A stretch of DNA of 64,000 nucleotides, from positions 1 through 64,000 of the forward strand of contig NZ_JAPDPI010000006.1 of the NCBI RefSeq assembly GCF_026013615.1, written 5' to 3'. This document shows positions 39,801 to 47,748 of the stretch, in pieces; the first letter of the stretch is position 1; each line of letters starts with the position of its first letter. The stretch is from Plebeiibacterium marinum. GTDB lineage: Bacteria; Bacteroidota; Bacteroidia; Bacteroidales; Marinilabiliaceae. A program made the translations under genes and the position numbers. The notes under the pieces are model-generated. The model was not told where the DNA came from. It did not search any database and saw only the letters and a list, made by a program, of their open reading frames with translations.

Positions 39801-42800
39801 TGAACACCCAGAGTTATCTTCCACAATTACCCCATAAGTTCCTCCATCGGATAATGCAGCAGGATCTATTGTTAATATACTTCCATTTTCACCTGAAATA
39901 AGATTTCCATCTTTCGTCCATATATAATTAACATAATTACCGCTTCCTCCCGAAGGTACAGCTGTTAAAATAATGCTAGTATTAAAACAAACCGGATTAT
40001 TATAACCAAGAGAAACAGTTGGCCTCTCATTCACAGAAACAACAGTAGTTCCTGCAATACTATTCGAGCAGCCTAAATTATCAGTTACAATAACATTATA
40101 AGTTCCGCTAGCAGCTGTAGTAGCAGCTACAATAGTAGGATCTTCTTCATTGCTGGAAAAAGAATTTGGTCCCGTCCAAGCAAATGTACTATATGTCCCT
40201 GATCCTCCTGAAGGTTCTGATGTCAGATGCAAATCATTTCCCTGGCAAACAGGAGAATCACTACCTGCATTAATTGTGGGATTTTCGTTTACCACAACAG
40301 TAGTACTCTCACTATCTGTACATCCATTCCCATCAACAACAGTTAGAGTATATACACCATCACCAGCCAAAGTAATTCCTGAAACAGAAGGACTTTGACT
40401 ACTTGATGAAAATGTATTTGGTCCTGACCAGGAATAACTTGCCATGTTTACAGGACCTCCTAAAAGATTTAAATCATCACCTTCACATACAGCACCATCA
40501 TTATTTGCCGATGCTATTGGTAACGTATATATCGTAACACCAACGTTTGCAGCATCACTAATACACCCACTATCATCCTGAACTGTTACACTATAATCAC
40601 CAGCATCACTAAGAGCTGATGAAGCTATTGTTAAGGTGCTGCCATTTTCACCGCTTATAACGGATCCATCTTTTCTCCATACATAATTAATAAAATTACC
40701 ACTTCCCCCATTAGGAGTAGCGGTTAATATTAAACTTGAATTCAAACAAACCTTATCGTTATAGCCAACAGAAACCGTTGGTCGTACATTTACAATTACA
40801 TCAGTTGTAGCTGCAGCTGTTGTAGAGCACCCAAGGTCGTCAGTTACAGTAACACTATAAGTTCCTGAAGCCGCAGCAGTAGCTGCCACAATAGTAGGAC
40901 CTTCTTCACCACTTGAAAAAGTATTAGGTCCTGTCCATATAAAGGTACTATACGTACCTGAACCTCCTGAAGGTTCTGATGTCAAATGCAAATCACTTCC
41001 CTGACAAACAGGAGAATCACTATCTGCATTAATGGTTGGGTTTTCATTTACAACAACAGTTGTACTCTCACTATCTGTACATCCATTTCCATCAGTAACA
41101 GTTAGTGTATAAATACCATCACCAGCCAAAGTAATTCCTGAAACAGAAGGACTTTGACTACTGGATGAAAATGTATTTGGCCCTGACCACGAATAACTTG
41201 TCATGTTTACAGGACCTCCTAAAAGATTTAAATCCTCACCTTCACATACAGCACCATCATTATTTGCCGATGCTATTGGTAACGAATATATCGTAACACC
41301 AACGTTTGCAGCATCACTAATACACCCACTATCATCCTGAACTGTTACACTATAATCACCAGCATCACTAAGAGCTGAAGAAGCTATTGTTAAAGTGCTA
41401 CCATTTTCACCGCTTATAACAGATCCATCTTTTCTCCACACATAGTTAATAAAATTACCACTTCCTCCATTAGGAGTAGCGGTTAATATTAAACTTGAAT
41501 TCAAACAAACCTTATCGTTATAACCAACAGAAACAGTTGGTCGCACATTTACTGTTACATCAGTTGTAGCTGCAGCTGTTGTAGAGCACCCAAGGTCGTC
41601 AGTTACAGTAACACTATAAGTTCCTGTAGCCGCAGTAGTAGCTGCCACAATAGTAGGGTCTTCTTCACCACTTGAAAAAGTATTAGGTCCTGTCCATGTA
41701 AAGGTACTATACGTACCTGAACCTCCTGAAGGTGTGGCTGTCAAATGCAGATCACTTCCCTGACAAACAGGAGAATCACTACCCGCTATAACTGACGGAT
41801 TTTGTCTGATCACCACAGTAGTTTGAGCAGTATTCGTACAATTTTTACCATCCGATACAACCAAAGTATATACCCCCGCATCAGCTACTACAACAGGATT
41901 AATAACAGGATTTTGAGCACCACTACTAAAAGTACCCGGCCCTGTCCAGCTATATGACAACATTCCGTTTGGCTCCCCAGTCAAATTCAAGACTTCGCCT
42001 TCACACAAAGGTCCATTATTATCAGCATCTGCAATAGGCAAAGGATTAACCGAAACCGCAACCGTATTGTTCATAGTTTCTGAGCACACATTATGCGAAT
42101 CATTTTTTGCATCTATATGATATGTAGTATTAATGGCAGGTGTAACACTAAAACTTATTGCTTCACCTGTACCAAATTTAGTATCTATTACATTATTTCC
42201 AGCATCAAGCAATTCATATTCAACCCCAATATCAGAATCTAACAAATTAACGTTAGTGGATTCATTTTCACATATTTCAGCATCATCAACAGACAAATCG
42301 TATCCATTTGGATATAAATAAATGGTTGTATAATCCGATTGCGTGTTAAGTGGACCCCAATCGCTGTCATATTCATACAAATCAAAATAGATACGTATTT
42401 CATGATACTTTGCATCTATCCTATTATCTATATGAAACACAACATCCGTTTCATTTCCGGATCCGCTAACATCAATCCAGCTAGGATGATATTCAACCAC
42501 GGGCCCACCATCAATTATAACGGTCCTGACTTGCCAACTAACATTTTCAGTATCAGCATGCCACGAAATATTTGTATGAGATATAGTAACATCTCCCTCA
42601 TTAGAGCAATACTGAGAAGCTAAATCAGTAAAAACACCACTTCCCCCCTTTAACGAGGACACTTTAAATCCTTTCGAACGTGCATCATTAGCATATAAAC
42701 TCTTTGCCGTACTTAAACTAGCATCCACCAGTTTATCCTGAGCAACAACATCACAAATGCTTGCTACATGAACAACAAGCAATGAGACAAATACAACTAA

Positions 42801-42824
42801 TAATCGGTTTAAGTTTTTCATCAT
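33894..42824 (-). CDS. giant Ig/PKD-repeat surface protein with T9SS type-B sorting domain
   Basis: A product of about 2976 residues read from the ATG at 42824 (a second ATG follows at 42821). After a signal peptide (ending DVVAQ) come dozens of Ig/PKD-like beta domains of about 80-90 residues. The first half is dominated by units with C-x-G-x-x-(L/F)-x-L and WTGPNTFSS-type cores; the second half by units with YCEGE-x-GV and E-x-GV-x-Y-x-L. The C-terminal 100 residues form a gliding-motility-associated (CHU_C, type B) domain: PNAFSPNGDDINDYFKI, then FNRWG. This resembles SprB-type adhesins and should be exported by the type IX system and displayed on the surface. PorP/SprF and PorE-like genes follow directly. 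Confidence 0.9.
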   Translation of the reverse strand: MMKNLNRLLVVFVSLLVVHVASICDVVAQDKLVDASLSTAKSLYANDARSKGFKVSSLKGGSGVFTDLASQYCSNEGDVTISHTNISWHADTENVSWQVRTVIIDGGPVVEYHPSWIDVSGSGNETDVVFHIDNRIDAKYHEIRIYFDLYEYDSDWGPLNTQSDYTTIYLYPNGYDLSVDDAEICENESTNVNLLDSDIGVEYELLDAGNNVIDTKFGTGEAISFSVTPAINTTYHIDAKNDSHNVCSETMNNTVAVSVNPLPIADADNNGPLCEGEVLNLTGEPNGMLSYSWTGPGTFSSGAQNPVINPVVVADAGVYTLVVSDGKNCTNTAQTTVVIRQNPSVIAGSDSPVCQGSDLHLTATPSGGSGTYSTFTWTGPNTFSSGEEDPTIVAATTAATGTYSVTVTDDLGCSTTAAATTDVTVNVRPTVSVGYNDKVCLNSSLILTATPNGGSGNFINYVWRKDGSVISGENGSTLTIASSALSDAGDYSVTVQDDSGCISDAANVGVTIYSLPIASANNDGAVCEGEDLNLLGGPVNMTSYSWSGPNTFSSSSQSPSVSGITLAGDGIYTLTVTDGNGCTDSESTTVVVNENPTINADSDSPVCQGSDLHLTSEPSGGSGTYSTFIWTGPNTFSSGEEGPTIVAATAAASGTYSVTVTDDLGCSTTAAATTDVIVNVRPTVSVGYNDKVCLNSSLILTATPNGGSGNFINYVWRKDGSVISGENGSTLTIASSALSDAGDYSVTVQDDSGCISDAANVGVTIYTLPIASANNDGAVCEGDDLNLLGGPVNMASYSWSGPNTFSSSSQSPSVSGITLAGDGVYTLTVVDGNGCTDSESTTVVVNENPTINAGSDSPVCQGNDLHLTSEPSGGSGTYSTFAWTGPNSFSSNEEDPTIVAATTAASGTYNVIVTDNLGCSNSIAGTTVVSVNERPTVSLGYNNPVCFNTSIILTAVPSGGSGNYVNYIWTKDGNLISGENGSILTIDPAALSDGGTYGVIVEDNSGCSSDEATVLVTVHDLPSPSISSNGPLCEGEDLNLGGLPNGMISYVWSGPNGWTNNADQNPTISNVDINNAGTYALTVEDVNTCTNTATVDVVINQVQADISVSAPQPGSTEACAGIDVTFNAAGSLGSGNYSYVFHRIRGAVDDPVHSGSTTYTTPDLQDGDQIYVVATDNTTLCADASNVITMTINANPIPALNITSAGGNVVCLGSVVDFVASPGFDRYIYYRNGSEVLQDDVNNTFSSSILADGDQISVVAYDGDCFGASPPISMTVHDLPTVTLSGDASTVCENQDVLFTATGAGTGSLTYQFFVDGNPETGIQADNTFTWHSLNDFAVEVRIFDGNNCENISSAVNVTISKPVATLTADQTTICQGEEIVFTAGGGVSYEFFVNTVSVQGPDVSEEFRSTTLANNDNITVTATDTYGCTAAHSGVTVNVNPVPVVSLSSSDADNIICATDEVTYTVAGGDVYEFFIDGTSVQGPGSESQFSSNTLNDGESISAIVSYSTSGCATPTGNITMTVNPLPTATLNAVPGSSIIAGTNIVFTAGGGAEYVFAVNGTVVQPRGPDNTFESATLVNGDVVSVDVYDGNDCMSSESLTINVFDSVILLDVLTTEPAYCEGETGVSVYVGGTPQDGITYELLRTSDNSKVEPSIMYSSATPVDVRWNDIQGTDEYRVEAFYTDVPAERFEMNNRVMVTEYLLPNIYNLTSLSSSPAVGCNGGSGHVISLDNSQTEVEYTLYLNDVIPIEVLTGIGSQLDFSAQLGIGSYTILAESVISGCQRYMSGTFSIEGEDLKTNLLYVVDPANENELTDGRYCENVGGVELALDGSLDNTVTYKLFRDGNDTGVSLLGNNSSLSFGLVSEEGVYTANIETSTGCQLLMDGYANVSIIPTPTAFNLVADNNGHFCEGEAGVTLSVDDQEEGVEYSLYNGATVLETVTGTDAAGSSLLFTGIYNAEGVYSVEAVVPEVGCTNTMNNTIEVVVDALPDIYDLTSDGDYCSGESTTIHLPGSESNVEYRWHNLDDGSYGPAIIGTGGVLEIEISSTGTYEVTARRTDGVTYCESLMNGTFAITEKPLPEDRFISETYVGTGCGDGSIVTVVMSQVGVQYNLVKKVGSEYYDAGLPSIVGDGNDIDFAPIVDKDNAEYTAMATLNGCSIYLSGSVFIDIAGVVTKQVVTGEGEICNGDPGVVFGLNDTEAGVTYELWLSHKYGVAGENAEETITGDGNSMNFPLVNGEGEYLVVGISVSCEMEMTNRVVLNVNPLPEAYKMIGSGEFCDPALGAEISIDNSEEGVSYMLQYFNGSLLDDKLDSPAIGGAETDTITFGRFTDIGTYTVIATTDKGCTSSMNGVVDVHQSVAPVDQTVVYDSNVYCDGEGVEFSLSDHEADVVYQVIDETNVVVAEVTGTDSGILSLGTNFTEGIYTFQATRGGDACIIPINGGVSIALNARSKPEEHQVSIDSENVCGSIGATITLDGFEIDRRYRIEASYGAILDTITGTDRDPVSWVVTEPVSGEETYEIWAMSMVEGDCDSLLLDVIEISYKDTPLAPQYTLVGGDSYCEGDEGIKVQVTNSENGIGYQLKDDDGVTLGFQDGNGDVIEFVNYIPNGEYHVIARNFESGCFVSTVDTFEIIMNPTPNIEIFQIGDLDCSSEVCYGLVDSDELILDNSAPEEDAITYKLLLNGSEIDPAVDSLSTGGSINFGRRSADGIYTVQAVSNMGCSAEMDGIVRLEQYPLNAEDDYLNLAKGDNTGTVIVPGSDEFTNDTWNPAIDVLYDPEVEGDGNLRFWFNPNSAEVIKDIESGSVIIDEKTGVLVYTKIPGFFGRDSVTYYFKNIEYPDTRPRIDSAKVYIFVGNKGIEEGKTFLIPNAFSPNGDDINDYFKISGIEEDGRYSAEKSKLEVFNRWGALVYRSKGDTYGGDGEWWDGTSTTANMVSIGTDLPNGTYFYVYSVEVNVTGEEKTSVKEYSGYIELRR
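39515..42045 (-). repeat. 759-bp super-repeat within the giant surface protein gene
   Basis: Three consecutive super-units, each coding three different Ig-like domains (253 residues), occur in this stretch; a partial fourth follows. Corresponding segments at 40501 and 41260 are 759 bases apart and nearly identical. The second domain set repeats CLNSSLILTATPNGGSGN almost unchanged, so at least two units are a recent duplication. Confidence 0.85.
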
Positions 42825-43180
42825 AATCACATTATATAATGACTCCTGGTTTTTTAGCCATGATTAAAAAAACGAACAATTTTAGAAACAAGGTCCCAAT
42901 TTGCATTAAAATCATTCTTTATCAATAACTTATTTTAAATACCACCCAAGCCAACACAACTCGGACAATACGTTAATTTTCAATATAATAAACAAACACA
43001 ACTAATCTCCCCAACGTGCCGAAACAACACTTAATCCATTTGTACGCAGCTTCAATCCTTTAGTTACACGTAACATATAGCAAAACCGCCGACTTTGTTA
43101 AACTATTAGTTTTCTTACACCAACCATTTAATTTAAATGCTTAAAAGTATACATTAAACTCTTTTTAACAATCCCAACAT
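42825..43180. other. non-coding leader region of the giant protein gene
   Basis: AT-rich, no credible open frame. It should contain the promoter of the secretion operon, but I find only near matches to TANNTTTG (for example TAAAATTG on the minus strand around 42880). No strong hairpin or repeat is evident. Confidence 0.5.
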
Positions 43181-43837
43181 TTAATTTTTATCTGATTGAC
43201 CAAGTAAATTCATCATTTCAGGACTTCCTTCAAGAGCAATTCTTGCTACTTTCAAATAACTACTTACCCAATGTTGTACTTCTATTGTTTCTTTCCTCAC
43301 TTTATCATTCAACATTCTTACAACTGCTGTAATCCTAACACATTTATCCGACAGCTCAGTTATATCCAACAATCCTTTTTTCAGTTCGTCCAAATCACTA
43401 ATTTTAACCCCATACTCTCCAATGCTTCGCAAATATTGTTCATTTGACTTTAAGTTATTTACAAACACCGACACCTGAGTAAACCACTTATCGTAAGTCC
43501 GCGCCCTAACTCCTGTCAAAACCAAAGCTTCCTGTGCTTCTATATCATTTACAAATGCCACTCTTGCCAACTTAAGATATTTCATATATTTTTTATGAAT
43601 ATCATTCTGCATTCTCTTCTTCTCTGCATGACATTTTGATTTTTGCACAGACTTATCCCGAGCTTCATAATACAACACCCTTAAGCGCTCCCACATTTCA
43701 CGACCTTCTTTCAACCTTGCCTGATCGTAACCATATCCACTCACAGCATCCTTAACCTCTTCCACTTTCATGCTATAAGAAGTAATCGAATCCAACTTCA
43801 ACAAGAAGTCACTTTTTGTAAATTTCGTGTAATGCAT
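43181..43837 (-). CDS. hypothetical helical protein
   Basis: A 218-residue protein with no recognised family, no signal peptide and no membrane segment. It is predicted to be almost entirely helical, with several Arg/Lys-Glu rich stretches and a repeated layout: a segment YLKLARVAFVND at about residues 81-92 is echoed by YLKVARIALEGS near 192-203, so it probably consists of two related helical bundles. It stands alone, 356 bases upstream of the giant surface protein gene in the same orientation, with about 1 kb of empty DNA on its own upstream side. Composition is like its neighbours. I cannot offer a function. Confidence 0.75.
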   Translation of the reverse strand: MHYTKFTKSDFLLKLDSITSYSMKVEEVKDAVSGYGYDQARLKEGREMWERLRVLYYEARDKSVQKSKCHAEKKRMQNDIHKKYMKYLKLARVAFVNDIEAQEALVLTGVRARTYDKWFTQVSVFVNNLKSNEQYLRSIGEYGVKISDLDELKKGLLDITELSDKCVRITAVVRMLNDKVRKETIEVQHWVSSYLKVARIALEGSPEMMNLLGQSDKN

Positions 43838-44750
43838 ATTAAAATTATTCTTCTAATTTGATATTACATCTATATAATAATTGATATTATTTACAAATCT
43901 TAAATTTTTAAATGAATTATGCAAATTTATTTAATATTATTTTCAATTGTATTAGTCTGAATTTATAATGTAAAAGCAATATTCAAAATATATTGATTCT
44001 ATTAAATATATGATACCGCATATTTAAAATCAGATAGGAAATTTTCTTTTTTATATATGACATATTAAAATATTCATAATACATTTCTAAGTAAGAAATA
44101 TTCATTTTAAAGAAATATCCATATAATTAAATTTTATATCAATAGAGATACTCAAACCTCACGTATCAAATGAAGAAACAACTTTAATTGAAAAAGAAAA
44201 CTGTATAACCAACCAAAGCTTTTATATCAAATATTAAATCAAAAAGGCATCGCAAACATAATTCTAAAGCACAAACCTCATATACGAGATCAACTACAGC
44301 TCAAACCTTTAGTTGCCAATAAATTTGATCATTAGATATTTACAGCTCCAATACAGATCAAGACATAAAACAAAGCAATAACGACAATTTGATAGCGCCT
44401 AATCTCAATCCAAAGACACCATATAACAACATATTAGAAGAATATGCTATGTATCACAAAGACAGAAAACTCCCTTGTTTTCTACAATTGTAAAAAGCTG
44501 AAGAAATCTATCTAAAAAATAGCAGGAAATGATGATATGCGAGACTTTCCAAGACCTATCACGGAAAGCACTATGGATTACTCGAATGGTTTAATGTTCT
44601 ATTTTGGTAAGTATACCAAATTCAACCTAAGTCCATTCAAAGATACTTCCGTAGCCTTCTCAAAAACGCCTCAGATCTGAAGCTATAAATGATAAGACCC
44701 GAAATTTTAGTAGACAGTTAGTTCCAGGAGTTATGTTTGATTATAAATAA
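43838..44750. other. non-coding AT-rich gap, possibly with coding remnant
   Basis: About 900 bases without a supported gene. Between about 44525 and 44681 on the plus strand an open stretch of 50 codons without a start in a normal context reads as plausible protein (for example MRDFPRPITEST) and ends in a stop; I could not recognise it. The rest is short broken frames. The segment may hold a decayed gene or insertion. Confidence 0.4.
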
Positions 44751-44795
44751 GCTTTAGACTCACTAAAAGGGATTTACTTTTAGCAAGTCTAAAGC
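44751..44795. terminator. hairpin downstream of the Smr-domain gene
   Basis: GCTTTAGACT (44751-44760) and AGTCTAAAGC (44786-44795) form a perfect 10-bp stem; inside, CTAAAAG and CTTTTAG form a second stem. The structure lies 60 bases beyond the stop of the minus-strand Smr gene, so termination is likely, but A/T runs are weak. Confidence 0.5.
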
Positions 44796-44854
44796 GGTTA
44801 CATTTTTATTGATTTTTTTACTATTGTTGTTTATCTATTTTAACAAATTTAATA

Positions 44855-45847
44855 TCAGATAACAACCATAGTTGCACCAAAACCATATTCCTTAAAAGAA
44901 GCATCCTGATAGCTATGCCACTTATATTTTCGATCCAAAGATTTTCTTATTTCATTTTTCAACACTCCATTTCCTACTCCGTGAATAAAAACAATTTTTT
45001 TATTCTTATTCTTTTTATTCTCTTCCATCACCTTGTGAAACCGCTCCATCTGAAAACCCAAAATTTCCTTATTACTCATCCCCCTGGTATCATCCAACAG
45101 CTCATCTATATGAAGATCTATTTCAAGCATCTCTTTATCATCCCTTCTTTTCACGGACGCTTTTTTAGGTTTTACCTCTTTTTCTTTAATTACTTCATGA
45201 AACTCTTTACCAGACAATTCATCAATTTTTTCCTGAAGCTTACCTTTTACAATATAAACCAGATTTGCCCTGTCTTCAAAATAATCATTATCTACAAAAC
45301 CACCATCTTTAAGCAGTTTTGCACCAACAACCTTAAACTCTTTTGTTACAGGATTATAATAACTATAATCAACTTTTTTCCTAAACAAAAGCAATTGAAC
45401 CACAAATTTCACTCCATCGATTTGACTTATTGATTCGCCACCTAATTCAATCTTTGTATTAGGTTCAATCTGTCCAGAAAACTTATATTTAACACCATTC
45501 TCCGTTACCTCTCCCAATGTATACATGGCAAAAAAGTTAGAATCATTCACCAAAAACATACTTACATCACCCTGAGCCTCTTTACCCCTAACGAAAGCAA
45601 CCAAAAATTTCGGATCTCCCTCTTCATCCTCTTCTTCATAATGGTAATTCTCCACATCTTGCTCGTTTGCGATAATTTCTGTATCCCTGATCTTTTTCTC
45701 AACCAAAACAACATCTGAAATTAAAGCAGGAACCTCAAATCCATCTTCATCCAGAACATAAACCATTTTACCACCTTCAACCCTACTTACAACACCCCCA
45801 CCTACTTCATTCAAAAACCTAACTTTATCTCCAATATTCAAACCCAT
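44855..45847 (-). CDS. DUF2027/Smr domain protein
   Basis: A 330-residue protein. The N-terminal region (MGLNIGDKVRFLNEVGGGVV, about residues 1-50) is the DUF2027 type with SH3-like character, a middle beta-rich domain follows (about 70-190), and the C-terminal 90 residues form a Smr domain with the EIDLHID (LDLHG-like) and the IVFIHGVGNGVLKNEIR (HGxGxGxL) motifs. Smr domains bind or cleave nucleic acid, for example at stalled ribosomes or in mismatch repair (MutS2). The architecture without MutS2 is common in Bacteroidota, with unknown targets. It is divergent from queA with 121 bases between. Confidence 0.92.
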   Translation of the reverse strand: MGLNIGDKVRFLNEVGGGVVSRVEGGKMVYVLDEDGFEVPALISDVVLVEKKIRDTEIIANEQDVENYHYEEEDEEGDPKFLVAFVRGKEAQGDVSMFLVNDSNFFAMYTLGEVTENGVKYKFSGQIEPNTKIELGGESISQIDGVKFVVQLLLFRKKVDYSYYNPVTKEFKVVGAKLLKDGGFVDNDYFEDRANLVYIVKGKLQEKIDELSGKEFHEVIKEKEVKPKKASVKRRDDKEMLEIDLHIDELLDDTRGMSNKEILGFQMERFHKVMEENKKNKNKKIVFIHGVGNGVLKNEIRKSLDRKYKWHSYQDASFKEYGFGATMVVI

Positions 45848-45918
45848 TTTATCTATATATTTATTTTTTGCGCCTATGAAATTATAAAAATACTTCTCTC
45901 ATTTATTATAAAGTTAAC

Positions 45919-45926
45919 TATTTTTG
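45919..45926 (+). promoter_or_regulatory. candidate queA promoter -7 element
   Basis: TATTTTTG is an exact TANNTTTG match, 43 bases before the queA ATG. I find no convincing -33 element. The divergent Smr gene is transcribed from the same gap. Confidence 0.45.
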
Positions 45927-45968
45927 CACCCTATTTTCATTATAGATTAATTAACAAGTATATAAGAA

Positions 45969-47192
45969 ATGAATAAACCCAATATAAACATCAGCGAATT
46001 CAACTATTTCCTGCCAGAAGAAAAAATTGCCAAGTATCCACTTTCTAACCGCCACGACTCAAAATTATTAATATATAAAAACTCTATTAGCGAAGATCAT
46101 TTTCATAATATTGCAAATTATTTACCACAAAATAGTCTTGTTGTATTCAACAACACGAAAGTGATTCAGGCTCGTATGCAATTCCAAAAAGAAACAGGAG
46201 CCAAAGTTGAAATATTTTGCCTTGAGCCACATGAGCCATCAGACATTAACTTATCTTTTCAGTCAACAGAAACATGTATATGGAAATGTATTGTTGGGAA
46301 TTCAAAAAAATGGAAAAACGGTGAGCTTTCTAAACAAGTAACAATCGGAAAAAAAAGCACTAATATATCAATAGACAGAATGAGCATCCATGAAGATGCA
46401 CAAATAATAAAATTCGAGTGGGATAACAAGCAAATTACTTTTAGTGAAATCCTGGAAGAAACCGGAAAGATTCCGATTCCTCCTTATCTAAACAGAAGTA
46501 CAGAAGAAATTGATTTAACCCGCTACCAAACGGTATATTCAAACCACAAAGGATCAGTTGCAGCTCCTACAGCGGGCCTTCATTTTACAAACGATATAAT
46601 TGATACTATTCGCAAAAAAAGTATTGAAACTACCAATGTGACTTTACATGTAGGAGCAGGAACATTCAAACCTGTTAAAAGTGAAAAAGTAGCCGAACAT
46701 GAAATGCATATCGAGCATTTTTTTGTAGAAGAAAAAACAATTGACCTATTAATAAAACACCATAACAATATTACCAGCACGGGAACAACAACTGTAAGAA
46801 CTCTTGAAAGCCTATACTGGCTTGGGGTAAAACAACTATCAGGCATTGACGAATTCTATGTAAATCAATGGGATGCCTACAATCTACCTTCACATTATAC
46901 AACAGAGCAAGCTTTATTAAAACTGAAAGATTACTTAAAACAAAACAAAACCAACATTTTGGAGAGCCACACCGGAATCATGATCGCCCCCGGATATATA
47001 TTTAAGGTAGTCAACAGGTTAATTACTAATTTTCACCAACCCAACAGTACTCTACTACTACTAATAGCGGCCTTTACAGGCAGTAACAAGTGGAAAGATA
47101 TTTATGATTATGCACTAAAACACAAATTCCGTTTTTTAAGCTATGGAGATAGCTCATTGCTCTTTAATAACCAACTCTCTGAAACAATTTAG
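45969..47192 (+). CDS. queA: S-adenosylmethionine:tRNA ribosyltransferase-isomerase
   Basis: QueA adds the ribosyl moiety of SAM to preQ1-modified tRNA to make epoxyqueuosine. The 407-residue product has the family's N-terminal region (FNYFLPEEKIAKYPLSNRHDSKLL), the conserved VVFNNTKVI and the GSVAAPTAGLHFT and LHVGAGTFKPV segments, followed by NFHQPNSTLLLLIAAFTG near the C-terminus. It is longer than E. coli QueA (356) by about 50 residues, mostly from an insertion around residues 75-140 in the beta barrel, as is usual in Bacteroidota. The gene stands alone; other queuosine genes are not in the window. A terminator hairpin follows. Confidence 0.96.
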   Translation: MNKPNINISEFNYFLPEEKIAKYPLSNRHDSKLLIYKNSISEDHFHNIANYLPQNSLVVFNNTKVIQARMQFQKETGAKVEIFCLEPHEPSDINLSFQSTETCIWKCIVGNSKKWKNGELSKQVTIGKKSTNISIDRMSIHEDAQIIKFEWDNKQITFSEILEETGKIPIPPYLNRSTEEIDLTRYQTVYSNHKGSVAAPTAGLHFTNDIIDTIRKKSIETTNVTLHVGAGTFKPVKSEKVAEHEMHIEHFFVEEKTIDLLIKHHNNITSTGTTTVRTLESLYWLGVKQLSGIDEFYVNQWDAYNLPSHYTTEQALLKLKDYLKQNKTNILESHTGIMIAPGYIFKVVNRLITNFHQPNSTLLLLIAAFTGSNKWKDIYDYALKHKFRFLSYGDSSLLFNNQLSETI

Positions 47193-47217
47193 CAAACCTA
47201 TAATAATATATAAGAAG

Positions 47218-47249
47218 GAGGCAGATCTTAATTGATTCAACTGCCTCCC
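47218..47249. terminator. terminator after queA
   Basis: GGAGGCAG at 47218-47225 pairs with CTGCCTCC at 47242-47249, with a 16-base loop, followed by CCAATCTTTTT. It lies 25 bases past the queA stop and before the convergent small-protein gene. Confidence 0.75.
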
Positions 47250-47273
47250 CAATCTTTTTATGTCCACTTACAA

Positions 47274-47465
47274 CTACCTTTTCTTAAGCTCATCCTCAAG
47301 TATTTCTTCAATATCTGCATAGCAAGAGCCACATATCGTGGCCGCATTAGTCTCATCCTGAACTTCATCCATAGTTTTCAAATCTTTTTCCCGGATTACC
47401 TTCAACAAATCCCCTTTCCGCAACATCATATGTTTACAAACAAAATCTCTATCTTCAAACATCAT
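47274..47465 (-). CDS. small BFD-like [2Fe-2S] domain protein with Cys-to-His change
   Basis: A 63-residue protein whose length and pattern match the bacterioferritin-associated ferredoxin (BFD) domain: a first cysteine pair near the start, a helix, then T-x-A-x-T-x-C-G-x-C. Here the ligands are C10, H12, C45 and C48 (VCKH...ICGSC), so the second of the four canonical cysteines is histidine. It could coordinate an iron-sulfur cluster through Cys3-His, bind another metal, or have lost the cluster. ATG-ATG starts the gene; the second may be used. It is isolated and convergent with queA. Stand-alone BFD-like proteins are common in Bacteroidota. Confidence 0.7.
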   Translation of the reverse strand: MMFEDRDFVCKHMMLRKGDLLKVIREKDLKTMDEVQDETNAATICGSCYADIEEILEDELKKR

Positions 47466-47694
47466 ATCAATATCTTTTTACAATCTTATAATTACTCACA
47501 AATAGTTTATTTCAATTATTCAAAATAACACTATATTTTTATTGATAAACCCGAAACTTTTTAAAAAGTTCAATCCGTTAAAAACTCAAAAATGAAAAGT
47601 TAAAGAAGAGTTAAAGTTGCACAATAGCACATATTTCAGCTCTAATATTAACATTATTTAACACTTGCTATTACACCCCTGTTTTTGAAAAAAT

Positions 47695-47702
47695 TAATTT
47701 TG
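47695..47702 (+). promoter_or_regulatory. candidate Bat-operon promoter -7 element
   Basis: TAATTTTG at 47695-47702 is an exact TANNTTTG match 47 bases before the moxR ATG. The nearest TTG upstream (47665-47667) is too far by a few bases, so the -33 element is unclear. Confidence 0.45.
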
Positions 47703-47748
47703 AGATCCTTTAAAACAAGTTGAAAATATTAATATTAACAATACTAAA

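Noticed and set aside
39515-42045. Regularly spaced repeats that might be taken for CRISPR
   Set aside because: They are long coding super-repeats of 759 bases inside an open frame, not short repeats with spacers.
44915-45433. 172-codon plus-strand frame
   Set aside because: Antisense to the well-supported Smr gene, with Phe/Leu-rich, low-complexity translation.
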